Shown piece after piece: positions 20,493 through 28,654 of a DNA stretch of 64,000 bases (its first letter is position 1; every line of letters begins with the position of its first letter). The notes beneath the pieces are model-generated. The model saw only the letters and a program-made list of their open reading frames with translations. It was not told the origin of the DNA and ran no database searches. The position numbers were made by a program, and so were the translations under genes. The DNA is from JBNJGB01 sp051747385 (GTDB lineage Bacteria > Myxococcota_A > UBA9042 > PHBI01 > JACKFB01). Location of the stretch: NCBI GenBank assembly GCA_051747385.1, contig JBNJGB010000022.1, positions 1-64,000 on the forward strand, read 5' to 3'.

Positions 20493-23400
20493 TCATGCCG
20501 TTCTCCATGTCTGCCACAGCTTCTCGGGCAGGGGTGTCTCGAGGCGGAACCAGACGCGGATGGGCTTGCTGCCCTCGTGGCGCAGGGTGGTGACGGGCCC
20601 GAGGTAGGTGTAGGGCTCGGCCTTCTGCTCGGCGTTCTTCGTTCGGTAGCGGACGAAGAGGTGGACGGTGCGGCCCTCGTCGGCGTGGTGGAGGATGCGG
20701 CGGCCCTTGGCTCCTTCGGGGGTGGTGGAGGCCTGGGACTCCCACTGGAACTCGTCGGGGGCGAGGAAGCGGTCGCTGTACCGCTGCTCCTCCGGGGTGC
20801 CCTTGGGCTTGCGCAGGTTGACCATGAGGACGGTGTGCGGCTGGCCGTCGACGTCGATGTCCCGGTGGCCGCTGCGCCAGGACGGGTCGTTGGTGTGGCC
20901 GAAGCAGCCGGCGATGGCGTCGCGGTCGTAGAGGCCCCAGAGGATCGGGTCGCGGCGCTCCTCGACCACCTCGCGGACCAGGGCCACGACGCGGAGGGTG
21001 GCGCCGGGGTCCACGGGACGGTCGGGGACGTCGGGGTTGGTGGAGCGCAGGACCCAGCGGCCGTCCACGCGCACGGGGATCTTGAGGAAGGCCAGGGTCT
21101 CGTCGGCGGTGCCCCCGGTGAGGAGGACGGGGCGGCCCTCGACCTGGGCCGGATCGCTGACGGTGGCCCACTCGCAGAGGACCAGATCGCCGTCGCGGAT
21201 GGGCATGGCGCCGCCGTCCATGGAGTCGCCGTCCGCCCGGACGACGAAGTGGCGCTTCGGGTCGACGGGGCGGCCGGCGGCGATGGAGAGGGCGTCCTGG
21301 GTGTCGGCGTCGGTGGGCTGGGGTGCCGGGACCCCGCAGGCCACGCGGAGGTCGGGGTAGTAGTCGACACGATTCAGCGGAATCACGTCGCCGTAGCCGG
21401 CCTCGCGGTCGCGGGCGCGTAGGTTCCAGCGGTTGCCGGGGCTCGGGACCAGCTCGACCCAGTGGCCGGTGCCGGGGAGGCCCGCGATGGGGCCGAACCA
21501 GCGCTGGAGGGCCATGGGGAGGACGTTCGGGCCTCCCGGTTCGCGGGCGGCGGCATCGACGGACGTGGTGCCGAAGTCGAGGAACCAGGCCTCGCCGTCC
21601 ACGTCCACCTCGACGCGGCCGGTGGGGGTGTCGGGGCGGCGCTCGCGGTCCAGGAGGAGGCGCGGGCTGCCCTGGCGGTGGCCGACCTTCAGGGCGATGG
21701 GCGCCGTGAAGGGGATGACCGTGTCGGCGTAGCGCTTGTTCGAGGTGTGGATCTCGAGGCGAAGCTCCACCAGCTCGGCGGTCATGGCGTCGAAGGTCTC
21801 GCGGTGCTCGTCGTCGACGTCGAGGAGGGAGATGAAGCGGTCGCCCTCCAGGCGGAACCAGCGCTGCTGGAAGCCCTTCGCGCTGTGGAAGATGCCGAGC
21901 GGCATCTGGCGCCACCGGCGCGTGAAGTCGGCGAGGTCGCCGCCGGCTTCGCGGTGCTCGGCCAGCTCGGCGTGCAGGACCGGGTCGCGGGCGAGGCGCT
22001 CGTGACAGCGGCGGGCCAGGTCGTCGACGGCGATGGTGTCGTGGAGGGCGTCCAGCTCGTCGAGGGCCTCCAGGGCGATCATCTTGTACGAGCGGGACAT
22101 CTGGGTGCGGTGGAGGTCCTCGAACCAGGGGCGGTACTCGTCGAGGATGGCCGCCTCGGTGTCGGTCAGGTCGCCCATGGCCGCGAGGAAGTCGAACCAG
22201 GTGCCATAGCGGTCCTTCAGGGGTTTGCGCGGGTCGACGCCCGAGGCGTACAGCTCCCGGGCGCTGGGGCGGTGGCCCAGGCTGTCGTGGAGCTGGCGGT
22301 AGGCGTACTGGAGGCGGTCGTCCTTGGAGAGGTTGGCGACGCGCTCGAGCATCTCGAGGGCCTGGGTCTCGATCTCGACCTCACAGCCCTCGGGGAGGTC
22401 CAGGCCCTGCCGGATCTCGCGCAGGGCGGCGCCGGGGGCCGTGTCGCGGCCGGTCAGGGCGACCAGGGCCTGGGGCTTCACCATGAAGCTGCGGTGGTTG
22501 CCGATGAAGTCGATGACCGTCAGGCGCTTGTGGCCGTCGTTGGAGGAGCGGCGCAGGCCACGGCCGAGCTGCTGCTGGAAGATGACCGGCGACTCGGTGG
22601 GGCGCAGCATGAGGATGGTGTTCACGTCCGGCAGGTCCACGCCCTCGTTGAAGACGTCCACGGCGCAGATGGCCTCCAGGTCGCCCTCGCGGAGGCGCTC
22701 CAGGCTCTCGGCCCGGGGGTCGGAGCCGGCGCCGCTGTGGACGGAGGCCGCTGGGACGCCGTGGTCGGTCAGGTAGGCGGCCATGAAGTCCGCGTGGCGC
22801 CGGGAGCAGCAGAAGACGAGGGCCCGGCGGGGCTCGGCGGTGGCCTTGGCGCGGTACTCGCGCAGGGCCTGGGAGGCGCGGGACTCGGTGTTGGCGGCGG
22901 CCTCCAGGGCGGCGGGGTCGAAGCGGCCGGAGCGCCACGGGATGGGCGCGAAGTCCAGCTCGTCGCGGACGCCGAAGTAGTGGAACGGGCACAGCAGCTC
23001 GCGCCGGATGCCCTCGAAGAGGCCGACGCGGGCGACCTCGTTGTCCTCGCAGAGGTCCAGCAGCGCGGCGCCGTCCATGCGGTTCGGCGTGGCGGTCAGG
23101 CCCAGGAGGAAGCGCGGCCGGAAGTGGCCCAGGAGCTTGCGGTAGGAGTTGGCCGAGGCGTGGTGGAACTCGTCGATGACCACGTAGTCGAAGTGGTCCG
23201 GCGCGAAGCCCCGCAGGTGCCGGTGCAGGGAGAGGGTCTGGACCGAGGCGAAGAGGACCTCGGCGTCCGGCTCCTTCTGCCTGCCGTGGAGGAACCCGCG
23301 GCTGCGGTCGGGGAGGACGCGGCCCCACGTTTCCGCGGCCTGCTCGAGGATCTCCTCGCGGTGGGCGACGAAGAGCGCGCGCTTGCCGGCCAGCTGGGCG

Positions 23401-24542
23401 AAGTCGAAGGCGGAGAGGTACGTCTTGCCGAGGCCGGTGGCCATCACGACGAGGCCCCGGCCGTGGCCGTCCTCGCGGGTCTGGGCCAGGCGCTTCAGGA
23501 CCTCGGTCTGGACGCCGTGGGGCTCGGGCGGGGGCTCCGGCTTCTCGGGGGCGGGCTGGAAGCGGATGCGCTGGCGGTAGTCGTCCAGGACGGCCCGGCT
23601 GAGCGGCGTGGCGGCGTCCGCGAGGAACAGGCGCTCGAAGCGCTCGCGCAGGGCCCGGACGGTGGCGGCATCCCGCTCGGTGGTGCGGAGGTTCCACTCG
23701 ATGCCGTGGGTCAGCGCCGTGTGGCTGAGGTTGCTGCTCCCCACGAACGCGGCGCCGTGCGGCCCACGGAGGAAGATGTACGCCTTCAGGTGGAACGACT
23801 GCCGCGCGCCGACCCGGTAGAGCCGGACCTGCAGGTCGTCGTACAGCGTCGACAGCGTGTACAGCTCCTGCAGCGCGTGGGGGTGCGTGATGTTCAGGTA
23901 GTCGCCGGTGAGGACGCGGACCTTCGCGCCGCGGTCGAGCGCGTCCCGGAGGGCCCCCTCGATGGCCGCGAGCCCGGACTTCTGGACGAAGGCCGAGGCG
24001 AGGTCGATCTCGTCGGCGAGGGCGAGGGCCTCCCGGAGGACCACCCCGAAGTGGTGCTCCTCGCCGTGCACGAAGCTGGAGAGCTTCGAGAAGGGGTTCT
24101 CAGACGAGCCGGAGCCGTCGTCGTCGTCGTCGTCGTTGGCGGGCGCGGTTCGGTACTTCTGCTTGGAGGGGATGACCCCGCGGACGCCGCCCTCCGGGTC
24201 CGGGACGTCGCCCCGGAAGCGCGGGATGACGTGCACGTGCAGGTGCATCACCGTCTGCCCGGCCGCCTCGCCCGCGTTGAAGCCGACGTTGTAGCCGTCC
24301 GGGGACAGCTCCGCGTCGAGCTGCTTCTTCACGGCCTCGACGCCGCGCCAGATGGAGGCATGCTCCCACGGCGTGGCCTCGAAGTACGTGGCCACGTGCC
24401 GCCGCGGGACGACGAGCGTGTGCCCCTCGCTCACCGGGTACGCATCGCGAAACGCGAACGCGAGGTCGTCCGACCAGAGCACGTCCCGCTCCCCGAAGTC
24501 ACAGAAGGGACAGCCCTCCACGTCGTCCAGCTCCGCCGCCAT
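20493..24542 (-). CDS. HIT-PLD-SF2 helicase-LexA-like peptidase-DUF3427 multidomain protein
   Basis: This 1349-residue protein carries five recognisable parts. A HIT domain (about 8-125) has CPFC (11-14) and the histidine triad HLHVHV (100-105). A phospholipase-D-like nuclease domain (about 155-330) has HLKAYIF (251-257) and GSSNLS (268-273). An SF2 helicase follows (about 340-690) with TGLGKT (369-374), DEFH (457-460), LTATPNR (482-488) and QQLGRGLRR (657-665). A LexA/S24-like peptidase domain (about 1065-1195) has Ser in GDSM (S1107) and Lys in AFLK (K1154). The C-terminal DUF3427-type domain (about 1200-1345) has FLAPDEFQWESQ and VHLFVRYR. PLD-helicase-DUF3427 proteins are known in defence contexts; the added HIT and peptidase parts are striking. 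It is probably a nuclease-helicase in phage or DNA-damage response, by inference. Confidence 0.9.
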   Translation of the reverse strand: MAAELDDVEGCPFCDFGERDVLWSDDLAFAFRDAYPVSEGHTLVVPRRHVATYFEATPWEHASIWRGVEAVKKQLDAELSPDGYNVGFNAGEAAGQTVMHLHVHVIPRFRGDVPDPEGGVRGVIPSKQKYRTAPANDDDDDDGSGSSENPFSKLSSFVHGEEHHFGVVLREALALADEIDLASAFVQKSGLAAIEGALRDALDRGAKVRVLTGDYLNITHPHALQELYTLSTLYDDLQVRLYRVGARQSFHLKAYIFLRGPHGAAFVGSSNLSHTALTHGIEWNLRTTERDAATVRALRERFERLFLADAATPLSRAVLDDYRQRIRFQPAPEKPEPPPEPHGVQTEVLKRLAQTREDGHGRGLVVMATGLGKTYLSAFDFAQLAGKRALFVAHREEILEQAAETWGRVLPDRSRGFLHGRQKEPDAEVLFASVQTLSLHRHLRGFAPDHFDYVVIDEFHHASANSYRKLLGHFRPRFLLGLTATPNRMDGAALLDLCEDNEVARVGLFEGIRRELLCPFHYFGVRDELDFAPIPWRSGRFDPAALEAAANTESRASQALREYRAKATAEPRRALVFCCSRRHADFMAAYLTDHGVPAASVHSGAGSDPRAESLERLREGDLEAICAVDVFNEGVDLPDVNTILMLRPTESPVIFQQQLGRGLRRSSNDGHKRLTVIDFIGNHRSFMVKPQALVALTGRDTAPGAALREIRQGLDLPEGCEVEIETQALEMLERVANLSKDDRLQYAYRQLHDSLGHRPSARELYASGVDPRKPLKDRYGTWFDFLAAMGDLTDTEAAILDEYRPWFEDLHRTQMSRSYKMIALEALDELDALHDTIAVDDLARRCHERLARDPVLHAELAEHREAGGDLADFTRRWRQMPLGIFHSAKGFQQRWFRLEGDRFISLLDVDDEHRETFDAMTAELVELRLEIHTSNKRYADTVIPFTAPIALKVGHRQGSPRLLLDRERRPDTPTGRVEVDVDGEAWFLDFGTTSVDAAAREPGGPNVLPMALQRWFGPIAGLPGTGHWVELVPSPGNRWNLRARDREAGYGDVIPLNRVDYYPDLRVACGVPAPQPTDADTQDALSIAAGRPVDPKRHFVVRADGDSMDGGAMPIRDGDLVLCEWATVSDPAQVEGRPVLLTGGTADETLAFLKIPVRVDGRWVLRSTNPDVPDRPVDPGATLRVVALVREVVEERRDPILWGLYDRDAIAGCFGHTNDPSWRSGHRDIDVDGQPHTVLMVNLRKPKGTPEEQRYSDRFLAPDEFQWESQASTTPEGAKGRRILHHADEGRTVHLFVRYRTKNAEQKAEPYTYLGPVTTLRHEGSKPIRVWFRLETPLPEKLWQTWRTA

Positions 24543-24584
24543 GCGCGCTCCCGGCCCGACCCGAATCGCGCACCAGGCTCGAGG
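24329..24584 (-). repeat. Parent segment of the HIT-gene duplication
   Basis: These 256 bp cover the first ~71 codons of the HIT-helicase gene and its upstream flank. They are nearly identical to 28321-28576, with only scattered substitutions, so the duplication looks recent. Confidence 0.95.
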
Positions 24585-24610
24585 AGGCCGGGACGGGTGT
24601 CAACGGGGCG
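24568..24610 (+). repeat. Cassette-boundary direct repeat, copy 1
   Basis: The ~40-bp element has the core CTCGAGGAGGCCGGG and the end GGTGTCAACGG. It is found in the same orientation at 26459, 27278 and 28558. Here it lies between the HIT-helicase start and the AlbA/ATPase gene. Confidence 0.85.
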
Positions 24611-24660
24611 GGGAGCGGATGGCGTAGCTTCGATGGGGTCGAATCGCGGAAATCAATGAA

Positions 24661-24679
24661 TCATCGATTCAATCGATGA
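24661..24679. promoter_or_regulatory. AT-rich 19-bp palindrome (operator or terminator stem)
   Basis: TCATCGATTCAATCGATGA is a perfect inverted repeat around one central base. It immediately follows the stop codon of the AlbA/ATPase gene and lies ~120 bp before the HIT-helicase start (both minus strand). As RNA it would form a nine-base-pair stem followed by a T-rich tract, so it may be a weak terminator. As DNA it could be a repressor site for the helicase gene. Confidence 0.5.
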
Positions 24680-26371
24680 CTAATCTCGCGATTCCACGTA
24701 GTGCCGCGAACGACCCGCCCCACGGGGCTCGAGCAGCCGCTGGCTCACCATCCTCCGCAGGAGGTAGGAGGCCTGGTTGCCGTTGAGATGACACAGGTCC
24801 ATGACCTCGGCTCGGCGGATGGCGCCGTGGGCGCGGACGTACTGGAGCACCATCTGCTCCTGCTGGACGGCGTCGAAGCCCTTGGCGCGCACGTAGCCCG
24901 AGCGCTCACCCAGAGCGCGGTAGACGGAGGCCGTCAGGTGATAGCTGGCACCGCGGGTCCGTCCTCGTGACTCCACGAAGCCGGCGTCGCGGAGACGACC
25001 GAGGACCCGCCTCGCGGCCTCCTCGTCGCGCTGGATGAGGCGAGCCACACGGCGGGCGTCCACGCTACGCTCCCGCTGGAGTTCATGGAGGACGAGCAGG
25101 TCCTCGAGAGAGAGCGGACGTCCTTCGCGCCCCTCCTGAGCCACGAACGCCGCGAGCTCCAGGTTGGCGGCCCCGCCCGGGATGATGACCGTCACGCCGG
25201 CCTCGGTGGAGAGGCCATAGTCCGGCGCGGGGCGGCCCGACCGCAGGAGCTCCTCGTAGATGGTGTTCACACCACGTCCTGTGCGGTCCACGAGCCCGGC
25301 TCGCTTGAAGGCGTCGGCCAGGAGCGGGTTGCGTGGCCGGGGCGCGGTGACCAGCAGGTTGTCGAGACGAACCCCCTCCGGGAAGCCCCCGGGGTTGTCG
25401 ATGCGGAGCCGGTCGTCGCCGAGCTGGACGTGGACGGCGCCGAGGCGGTTGTAGTCGCGGTGGACGAGCGCGTTGGCGAGCGCCTCTCGGACGGCGCGCA
25501 CGGGGTAGTCGTGCACGTCCATGCGGAAGAGGCCTACGTCGACCTCCTGATGCTCGTTGTAGCGGTCGAAGCGGGCCGACAGCTCCTCGAAGAGACGCAG
25601 GAGCGGCCAGCGGAAGAAGTCGTTCACCGCGATGCGCGTTCCGCGGAGGACCTGGAAGGCGACCTCGTGGCATGGCGCGGTCCGGCGGATGACGTCTTCC
25701 GACGCGAACAGCAGGACGCCGAGAAGCCGCACGGCCCGGACATCTCCGTTGGCCTCGATGGCTCCCAGCGCCTTCGCGAGGTCGATGTTGGAGAGGTCGA
25801 GGAGCCCGGTGTCACCGCGACCGCGGCTCTCACGGATCATGCGCCGGAGGCGGTCGAACTCGAGCGGGTCCAGCTCACCCCAGGTCACCCCGGAGACCAC
25901 CTGGGCGCTGGGATCCGGACTTCCGCCGGGATACGTAGCGCCGCTCATCTCGAACACGAACCATGGCTGGCAGGCAGGCTTGCCGTCTCCGCCTGTGATT
26001 CGGTGCATATAGCGTCCGCGCGAGGTCGCGACCGGCACCGTCCCGCGCGGGACTTCGATGGCGAGGACCTGGCCGCTCGGGTGGTCCACACACTCCGCGC
26101 GGACCGCCAGAGCCGGGCGGGTCTTGCTGCTCACGAGGGCCTCGACGCGCCGTGGGTCCGTGGCGCCGCCCTCGTGGCGGGGACGCGCCCCGGTGACCGT
26201 GCCGTCGTCCTCGACTCCGACGAGGAGCCATCCTCCGGCGGTGTTGGCGAGGCAGACCGCAGCCTCGACGAGCTGCGCATCCCGAAGTGGCTCACGGCGC
26301 TCGCCCTTGAACTCGACCGTCAGGGTCTCCCCCTGCCCGGCGAGGGCCTTGATGTCATCTGGCGTCAGCAC
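24680..26371 (-). CDS. AlbA-domain/ATPase putative transcriptional regulator
   Basis: This 563-residue protein has an N-terminal AlbA_2 (Schlafen AlbA) domain: ETLTVEFKGE and AVCLANTAGGWLLVGVEDDG. A GHKL-type ATPase domain follows, with N-box VREALANALVHRDY and G-box RIDNPGGFP, then RTGRGVNTIYEEL. C-terminal winged-helix segments include LQRERSVDARRVARLIQRDEEAARRVLGRLRDAGFVESRG and a second such unit before the end. The GTG at 26371 follows a GGAG at a spacing of seven. The open frame continues upstream but runs through the 40-bp repeat, so it is not coding there. Such proteins are common in defence islands and act as DNA-binding regulators or sensors. The gene is bracketed by direct repeat copies 1 and 2. 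Confidence 0.88.
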   Translation of the reverse strand: MLTPDDIKALAGQGETLTVEFKGERREPLRDAQLVEAAVCLANTAGGWLLVGVEDDGTVTGARPRHEGGATDPRRVEALVSSKTRPALAVRAECVDHPSGQVLAIEVPRGTVPVATSRGRYMHRITGGDGKPACQPWFVFEMSGATYPGGSPDPSAQVVSGVTWGELDPLEFDRLRRMIRESRGRGDTGLLDLSNIDLAKALGAIEANGDVRAVRLLGVLLFASEDVIRRTAPCHEVAFQVLRGTRIAVNDFFRWPLLRLFEELSARFDRYNEHQEVDVGLFRMDVHDYPVRAVREALANALVHRDYNRLGAVHVQLGDDRLRIDNPGGFPEGVRLDNLLVTAPRPRNPLLADAFKRAGLVDRTGRGVNTIYEELLRSGRPAPDYGLSTEAGVTVIIPGGAANLELAAFVAQEGREGRPLSLEDLLVLHELQRERSVDARRVARLIQRDEEAARRVLGRLRDAGFVESRGRTRGASYHLTASVYRALGERSGYVRAKGFDAVQQEQMVLQYVRAHGAIRRAEVMDLCHLNGNQASYLLRRMVSQRLLEPRGAGRSRHYVESRD

Positions 26372-26458
26372 GTGCCCGCTCCAGGCTTCGTCCGGCTTCC
26401 GACCGCCTGCCACGCTACCCTGGGCTGGAATGCCGAGCAATCCGCCTGGCGTTGGCTG

Positions 26459-26538
26459 CGCACCGAGCTCGACGAGGCCGGGGCGGGTGTCAACGGCGGC
26501 TGCGGCTTGTCCTGACCCCGCAGCCGTCCTACGCTTGC
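26459..26538 (+). repeat. Cassette-boundary direct repeat, copy 2, with extended leader
   Basis: It contains GACGAGGCCGGGGCGGGTGT then CAACGGCGGC, and continues through GCCGTCCTACGCTT to four bases before the ATG of the small gene at 26542. The extended part also occurs after copy 4 (to about 28662). It marks the boundary between the AlbA/ATPase gene and the nucleotidyltransferase pair. Confidence 0.85.
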
Positions 26539-26541
26539 CCC

Positions 26542-26778
26542 ATGGAGACCGCAGAGGAACGAGCCGAGCGACGCCGTGCCACCTGGGGTGGCGGCAAGGC
26601 CCGCATGGGCCAGGCAATGGAGGACGCGGACGCCGAGTTCTGGGCCCGCGCCACGCCATCCGAGCGACTCGACGCGGTCTTCCAGCTCGCCGTGGACGCC
26701 TGGGTCATCGAGGGACGCGATGGAGCTCCAGCAGGACTTCGCGGATCTGTTGCAGGCGTTCGCCGACGCCAGGGTTAG
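26542..26778 (+). CDS. Small hypothetical protein preceding the nucleotidyltransferase
   Basis: This 78-residue, highly charged protein is METAEERAERRRATWGGG... with a conserved-looking core AEFWARATPSERLDAVFQLAVDAWVIEGRDG. It overlaps the nucleotidyltransferase gene by 59 bp, which suggests tight coupling. Small proteins of this type precede minimal nucleotidyltransferases in other genomes, and an antitoxin or partner role is plausible. No domain name is assigned. Confidence 0.65.
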   Translation: METAEERAERRRATWGGGKARMGQAMEDADAEFWARATPSERLDAVFQLAVDAWVIEGRDGAPAGLRGSVAGVRRRQG

Positions 26779-27172
26779 GTATCTGCTGGTGGGCGGCTAC
26801 GCGGTCGGCTTCCACGCCCGGCCCAGGTTCACCAAGGACATCGACCTGTGGCTGGATGCCGCCGAGGCCAACATCCAGCGTGCCGCCGAGGCCCTGACGG
26901 CCTTCGGTGCGCCACCGGACGTCGTCGAACTCCTCCGCAACGCCGGCTCGGATGAAATCGTCTACCTGGGGAAGCCGCCGTTCCGGGTGGACCTGTTCAG
27001 GTCGATACCCGGCCTGGACTTCGACGATGCGTATGCGCGCCGAATCGTCGAGACGTGGAGCGGGGTGACGGTCTCGGTCATCGGTCTCGAGGACCTGATT
27101 GCCTCGAAGCGCGAGACGGACCGCCCACAGGACCGACTCGACCTCCGCGCCCTCCGGAAGGTGCGCGGATGA
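26720..27172 (+). CDS. Minimal nucleotidyltransferase, putative TA partner
   Basis: This 150-residue protein has the nucleotidyltransferase (DUF6036-like) pattern RYLLVGGYAVGFHARPRFTK followed by DIDLWLD, giving the GG and the D-x-D metal-binding pair. A third acidic residue probably lies in FRVDLFRS. It ends LIASKRETDRPQDRLDLRAL, the usual end of this family. It forms a two-gene unit with the overlapping small upstream gene and is bracketed by repeats. Members act in TA or defence modules or transfer nucleotides to RNA or protein; the specific substrate is unknown. Confidence 0.8.
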   Translation: MELQQDFADLLQAFADARVRYLLVGGYAVGFHARPRFTKDIDLWLDAAEANIQRAAEALTAFGAPPDVVELLRNAGSDEIVYLGKPPFRVDLFRSIPGLDFDDAYARRIVETWSGVTVSVIGLEDLIASKRETDRPQDRLDLRALRKVRG

Positions 27173-27277
27173 ACGCCGCCGAGGCGCAGAGAGCATGAAC
27201 GGAACACGCGAGGGCCGGTAGCGGACAGAAGCGCCAGCCTTCACCGCGCCCAACTCAGATGCCCGCTCCCGAACCGA

Positions 27278-27322
27278 AGCGCGCACCAGGCTCGAGGAGG
27301 CCGGGGCGGGTGTCAACGGGGC
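27278..27322 (+). repeat. Cassette-boundary direct repeat, copy 3
   Basis: It has the same core CTCGAGGAGGCCGGGG and GGTGTCAACGGGG as copy 1, and the preceding GCGCACCAGG is also shared. It separates the nucleotidyltransferase pair from the AbiE pair. Confidence 0.85.
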
Positions 27323-27352
27323 AACGGGCACCAGTCTGCAGCCCAGGACTTG

Positions 27353-27383
27353 CACGAAACTAAACTCACGGTGTAGTTCCGTG
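27353..27383 (+). promoter_or_regulatory. Inverted-repeat operator and promoter of the AbiE operon
   Basis: CACGAAACTA (27353-27362) and TAGTTCCGTG (27374-27383) form an inverted repeat with nine of ten positions pairing, ending five bases before the ATG. A TTGCAC at 27350 could serve as the -35 element. AbiEi antitoxins are known to bind inverted repeats in their own promoters, so this is a good autoregulatory site candidate. Confidence 0.6.
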
Positions 27384-27387
27384 CGGT

Positions 27388-27975
27388 ATGGAGAAGGAAG
27401 CTACCGAGCACTCGGGCCCGGATTGGGATCGCCTGTACGAGACAGCGGCCTCGCAGGACGGCTACTTCACCACGTCCCAGGCCTCGGAGGCCGGCTACTA
27501 TCCGCAGCTCCTCCAGAAGTACCTGCGGAACGGGAGCGTCGTGCGGGAACGGCGAGCCGTCTACCGGCTGGTACATTTCCCGCCCGGGGAGCACGAAGAC
27601 CTCGTGGTGGTCTGGCTCTGGTCCGGGCACCAGGGCGTGTTCAGCCACGAGACGGCGCTGTCGCTGCATGGACTCTCCGATGCGCTTCCGTCGCGCACAC
27701 ACCTGACGGTCCCGGAGAGCTGGCGCATGCGCCGCGTGCGCGTCCCGGAGGGTGTGGTTCTTCACTACGCCCCCGTCGGCGACGAGGAACGCACCTGGTC
27801 GGGACCCGTTCCCGTCACGACGCCGGACCGGACGATCCTGGATGCCGCGGCCGATCGGGTGCCGCCCGACCTGGTGCGCCAGGCCATCGATGAAGGCCTG
27901 AGACGCGGCCTGTTCAACCGGGATGCGGTCGAGGAGGCCATCGCGTACGTGCGCACTTTCGGGTCGGAGGGCTGA
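27388..27975 (+). CDS. abiEi: AbiEi-type antitoxin (type IV TA)
   Basis: This 195-residue protein has the N-terminal winged helix of AbiEi (DGYFTTSQASEAGYYPQLLQKYLRNGSVVRERRAVYRLVHFP) and the following domain (WSGHQGVFSHETALSLHGL, LTVPESWRMRRV, TTPDRTILDAA). In type IV systems it represses its promoter and counteracts the AbiEii nucleotidyltransferase toxin without binding it. Its stop overlaps the next start as TGATG. It appears complete, unlike its partner. Confidence 0.9.
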   Translation: MEKEATEHSGPDWDRLYETAASQDGYFTTSQASEAGYYPQLLQKYLRNGSVVRERRAVYRLVHFPPGEHEDLVVVWLWSGHQGVFSHETALSLHGLSDALPSRTHLTVPESWRMRRVRVPEGVVLHYAPVGDEERTWSGPVPVTTPDRTILDAAADRVPPDLVRQAIDEGLRRGLFNRDAVEEAIAYVRTFGSEG

Positions 27976-28379
27976 TGGCGCGGAGGTACGAGACTCCGAT
28001 GGCCTTCAAGGCCGCCCTGGAGCATCGCCTCCGGCGTCGAGCGACCCGTGTTCGGAGAAGCCTCAACCGAGAGCGCCAGCTCCTGGTCTTCGATCGGTTC
28101 CTCGCTCGGGTGTTCGAGGTCATGGGCGACGACGTGGTGCTCAAGGGCGGCCTCGTCGTGGAGCTCCGCCTCGCCCGCGCCCGAACGACCAAGGACATCG
28201 ATCTCCGTCTCCTGGGCCAGCCGGATCACCTCCTGTCGCGACTCCAGGAGGCCGGGCGCGCCAGTTTCGGAGACTTCATGACCTTCGAGGTGGGTCCCTC
28301 GCTCCTCGTCGAGCCGCCGCTCACGGCCTCGACGCCGCGCCAGATGGAGGCGTGCTCCCACGGCGTGGCCTCGAAGTAG
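27975..28379 (+). pseudogene. abiEii: AbiEii-type nucleotidyltransferase toxin, 3' truncated
   Basis: The frame begins MARRYETPMAFKAALEHRL and has the AbiEii core LKGGLVVELRLARARTTKDIDLRLL with the D-x-D pair. Homology stops at about residue 115, where the duplicated HIT-gene segment (from 28321) begins, and the last ~19 residues are antisense HIT sequence. Family members are about 250-300 residues, so more than half is missing. It is probably inactive while the antitoxin gene remains intact. Confidence 0.88.
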
Positions 28380-28534
28380 GTGCCCACGTGCCGCCGCGGG
28401 ACGACGAGCGTGTGCCCCTCGCTCACCGGGTACGCATCGCGAAACGCGAACGCGAGGTCGTCGGACCAGACCACGTCCCGCTCCCCGAAGTCACAGAAGG
28501 GACAGCCCTCCCCCACGTCCAGCTCCGCCGCCAT
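28321..28534 (-). pseudogene. 5' fragment of a duplicated HIT-domain gene
   Basis: Read from the ATG at 28534, the first ~71 residues nearly equal those of the HIT-helicase (CPFCDFGERDVVWSDDLAFA; HTLVVPRRHVGTYFEATPWE), then break off before the catalytic histidine triad. The junction at 28321 falls inside the AbiEii gene. It is a truncated duplicate, not a functional gene. Confidence 0.92.
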
Positions 28535-28557
28535 GCTCGCTCCCGGCCCGACCCGAA

Positions 28558-28610
28558 TCGCGCACCAGGCTCGAGGCGGCAACTATCCTGACGCCTGGGG
28601 GTGTCAACGG
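28558..28610 (+). repeat. Cassette-boundary direct repeat, copy 4 (rearranged)
   Basis: It starts like copies 1 and 3 (CGCACCAGGCTCGAGG), is interrupted by CGGCAACTATCCTGACGCC, and resumes with GGTGTCAACGGCGG. The rest (to about 28662) follows copy 2, not copy 1. This hybrid structure suggests it arose by recombination that joined copy 1 to copy 2 sequences. Confidence 0.8.
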
Positions 28611-28654
28611 CGGCCGGGGCTTGGGCCCGACCCTGCGGCCGTCCTACGCTTCTT

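Noticed and set aside
21462..24659. A 1065-codon open frame on the + strand opposite the HIT-helicase gene
   Set aside because: It is antisense to a gene with many conserved motifs and its translation is low-complexity Val/Ala/Leu/Glu-rich, as expected from mirrored GC-rich codons.
24568..28610. The cassette-boundary repeats considered as integron attC sites
   Set aside because: No integron integrase or attC-type paired inverted core sites were seen, and the elements do not fold into the expected imperfect hairpin.
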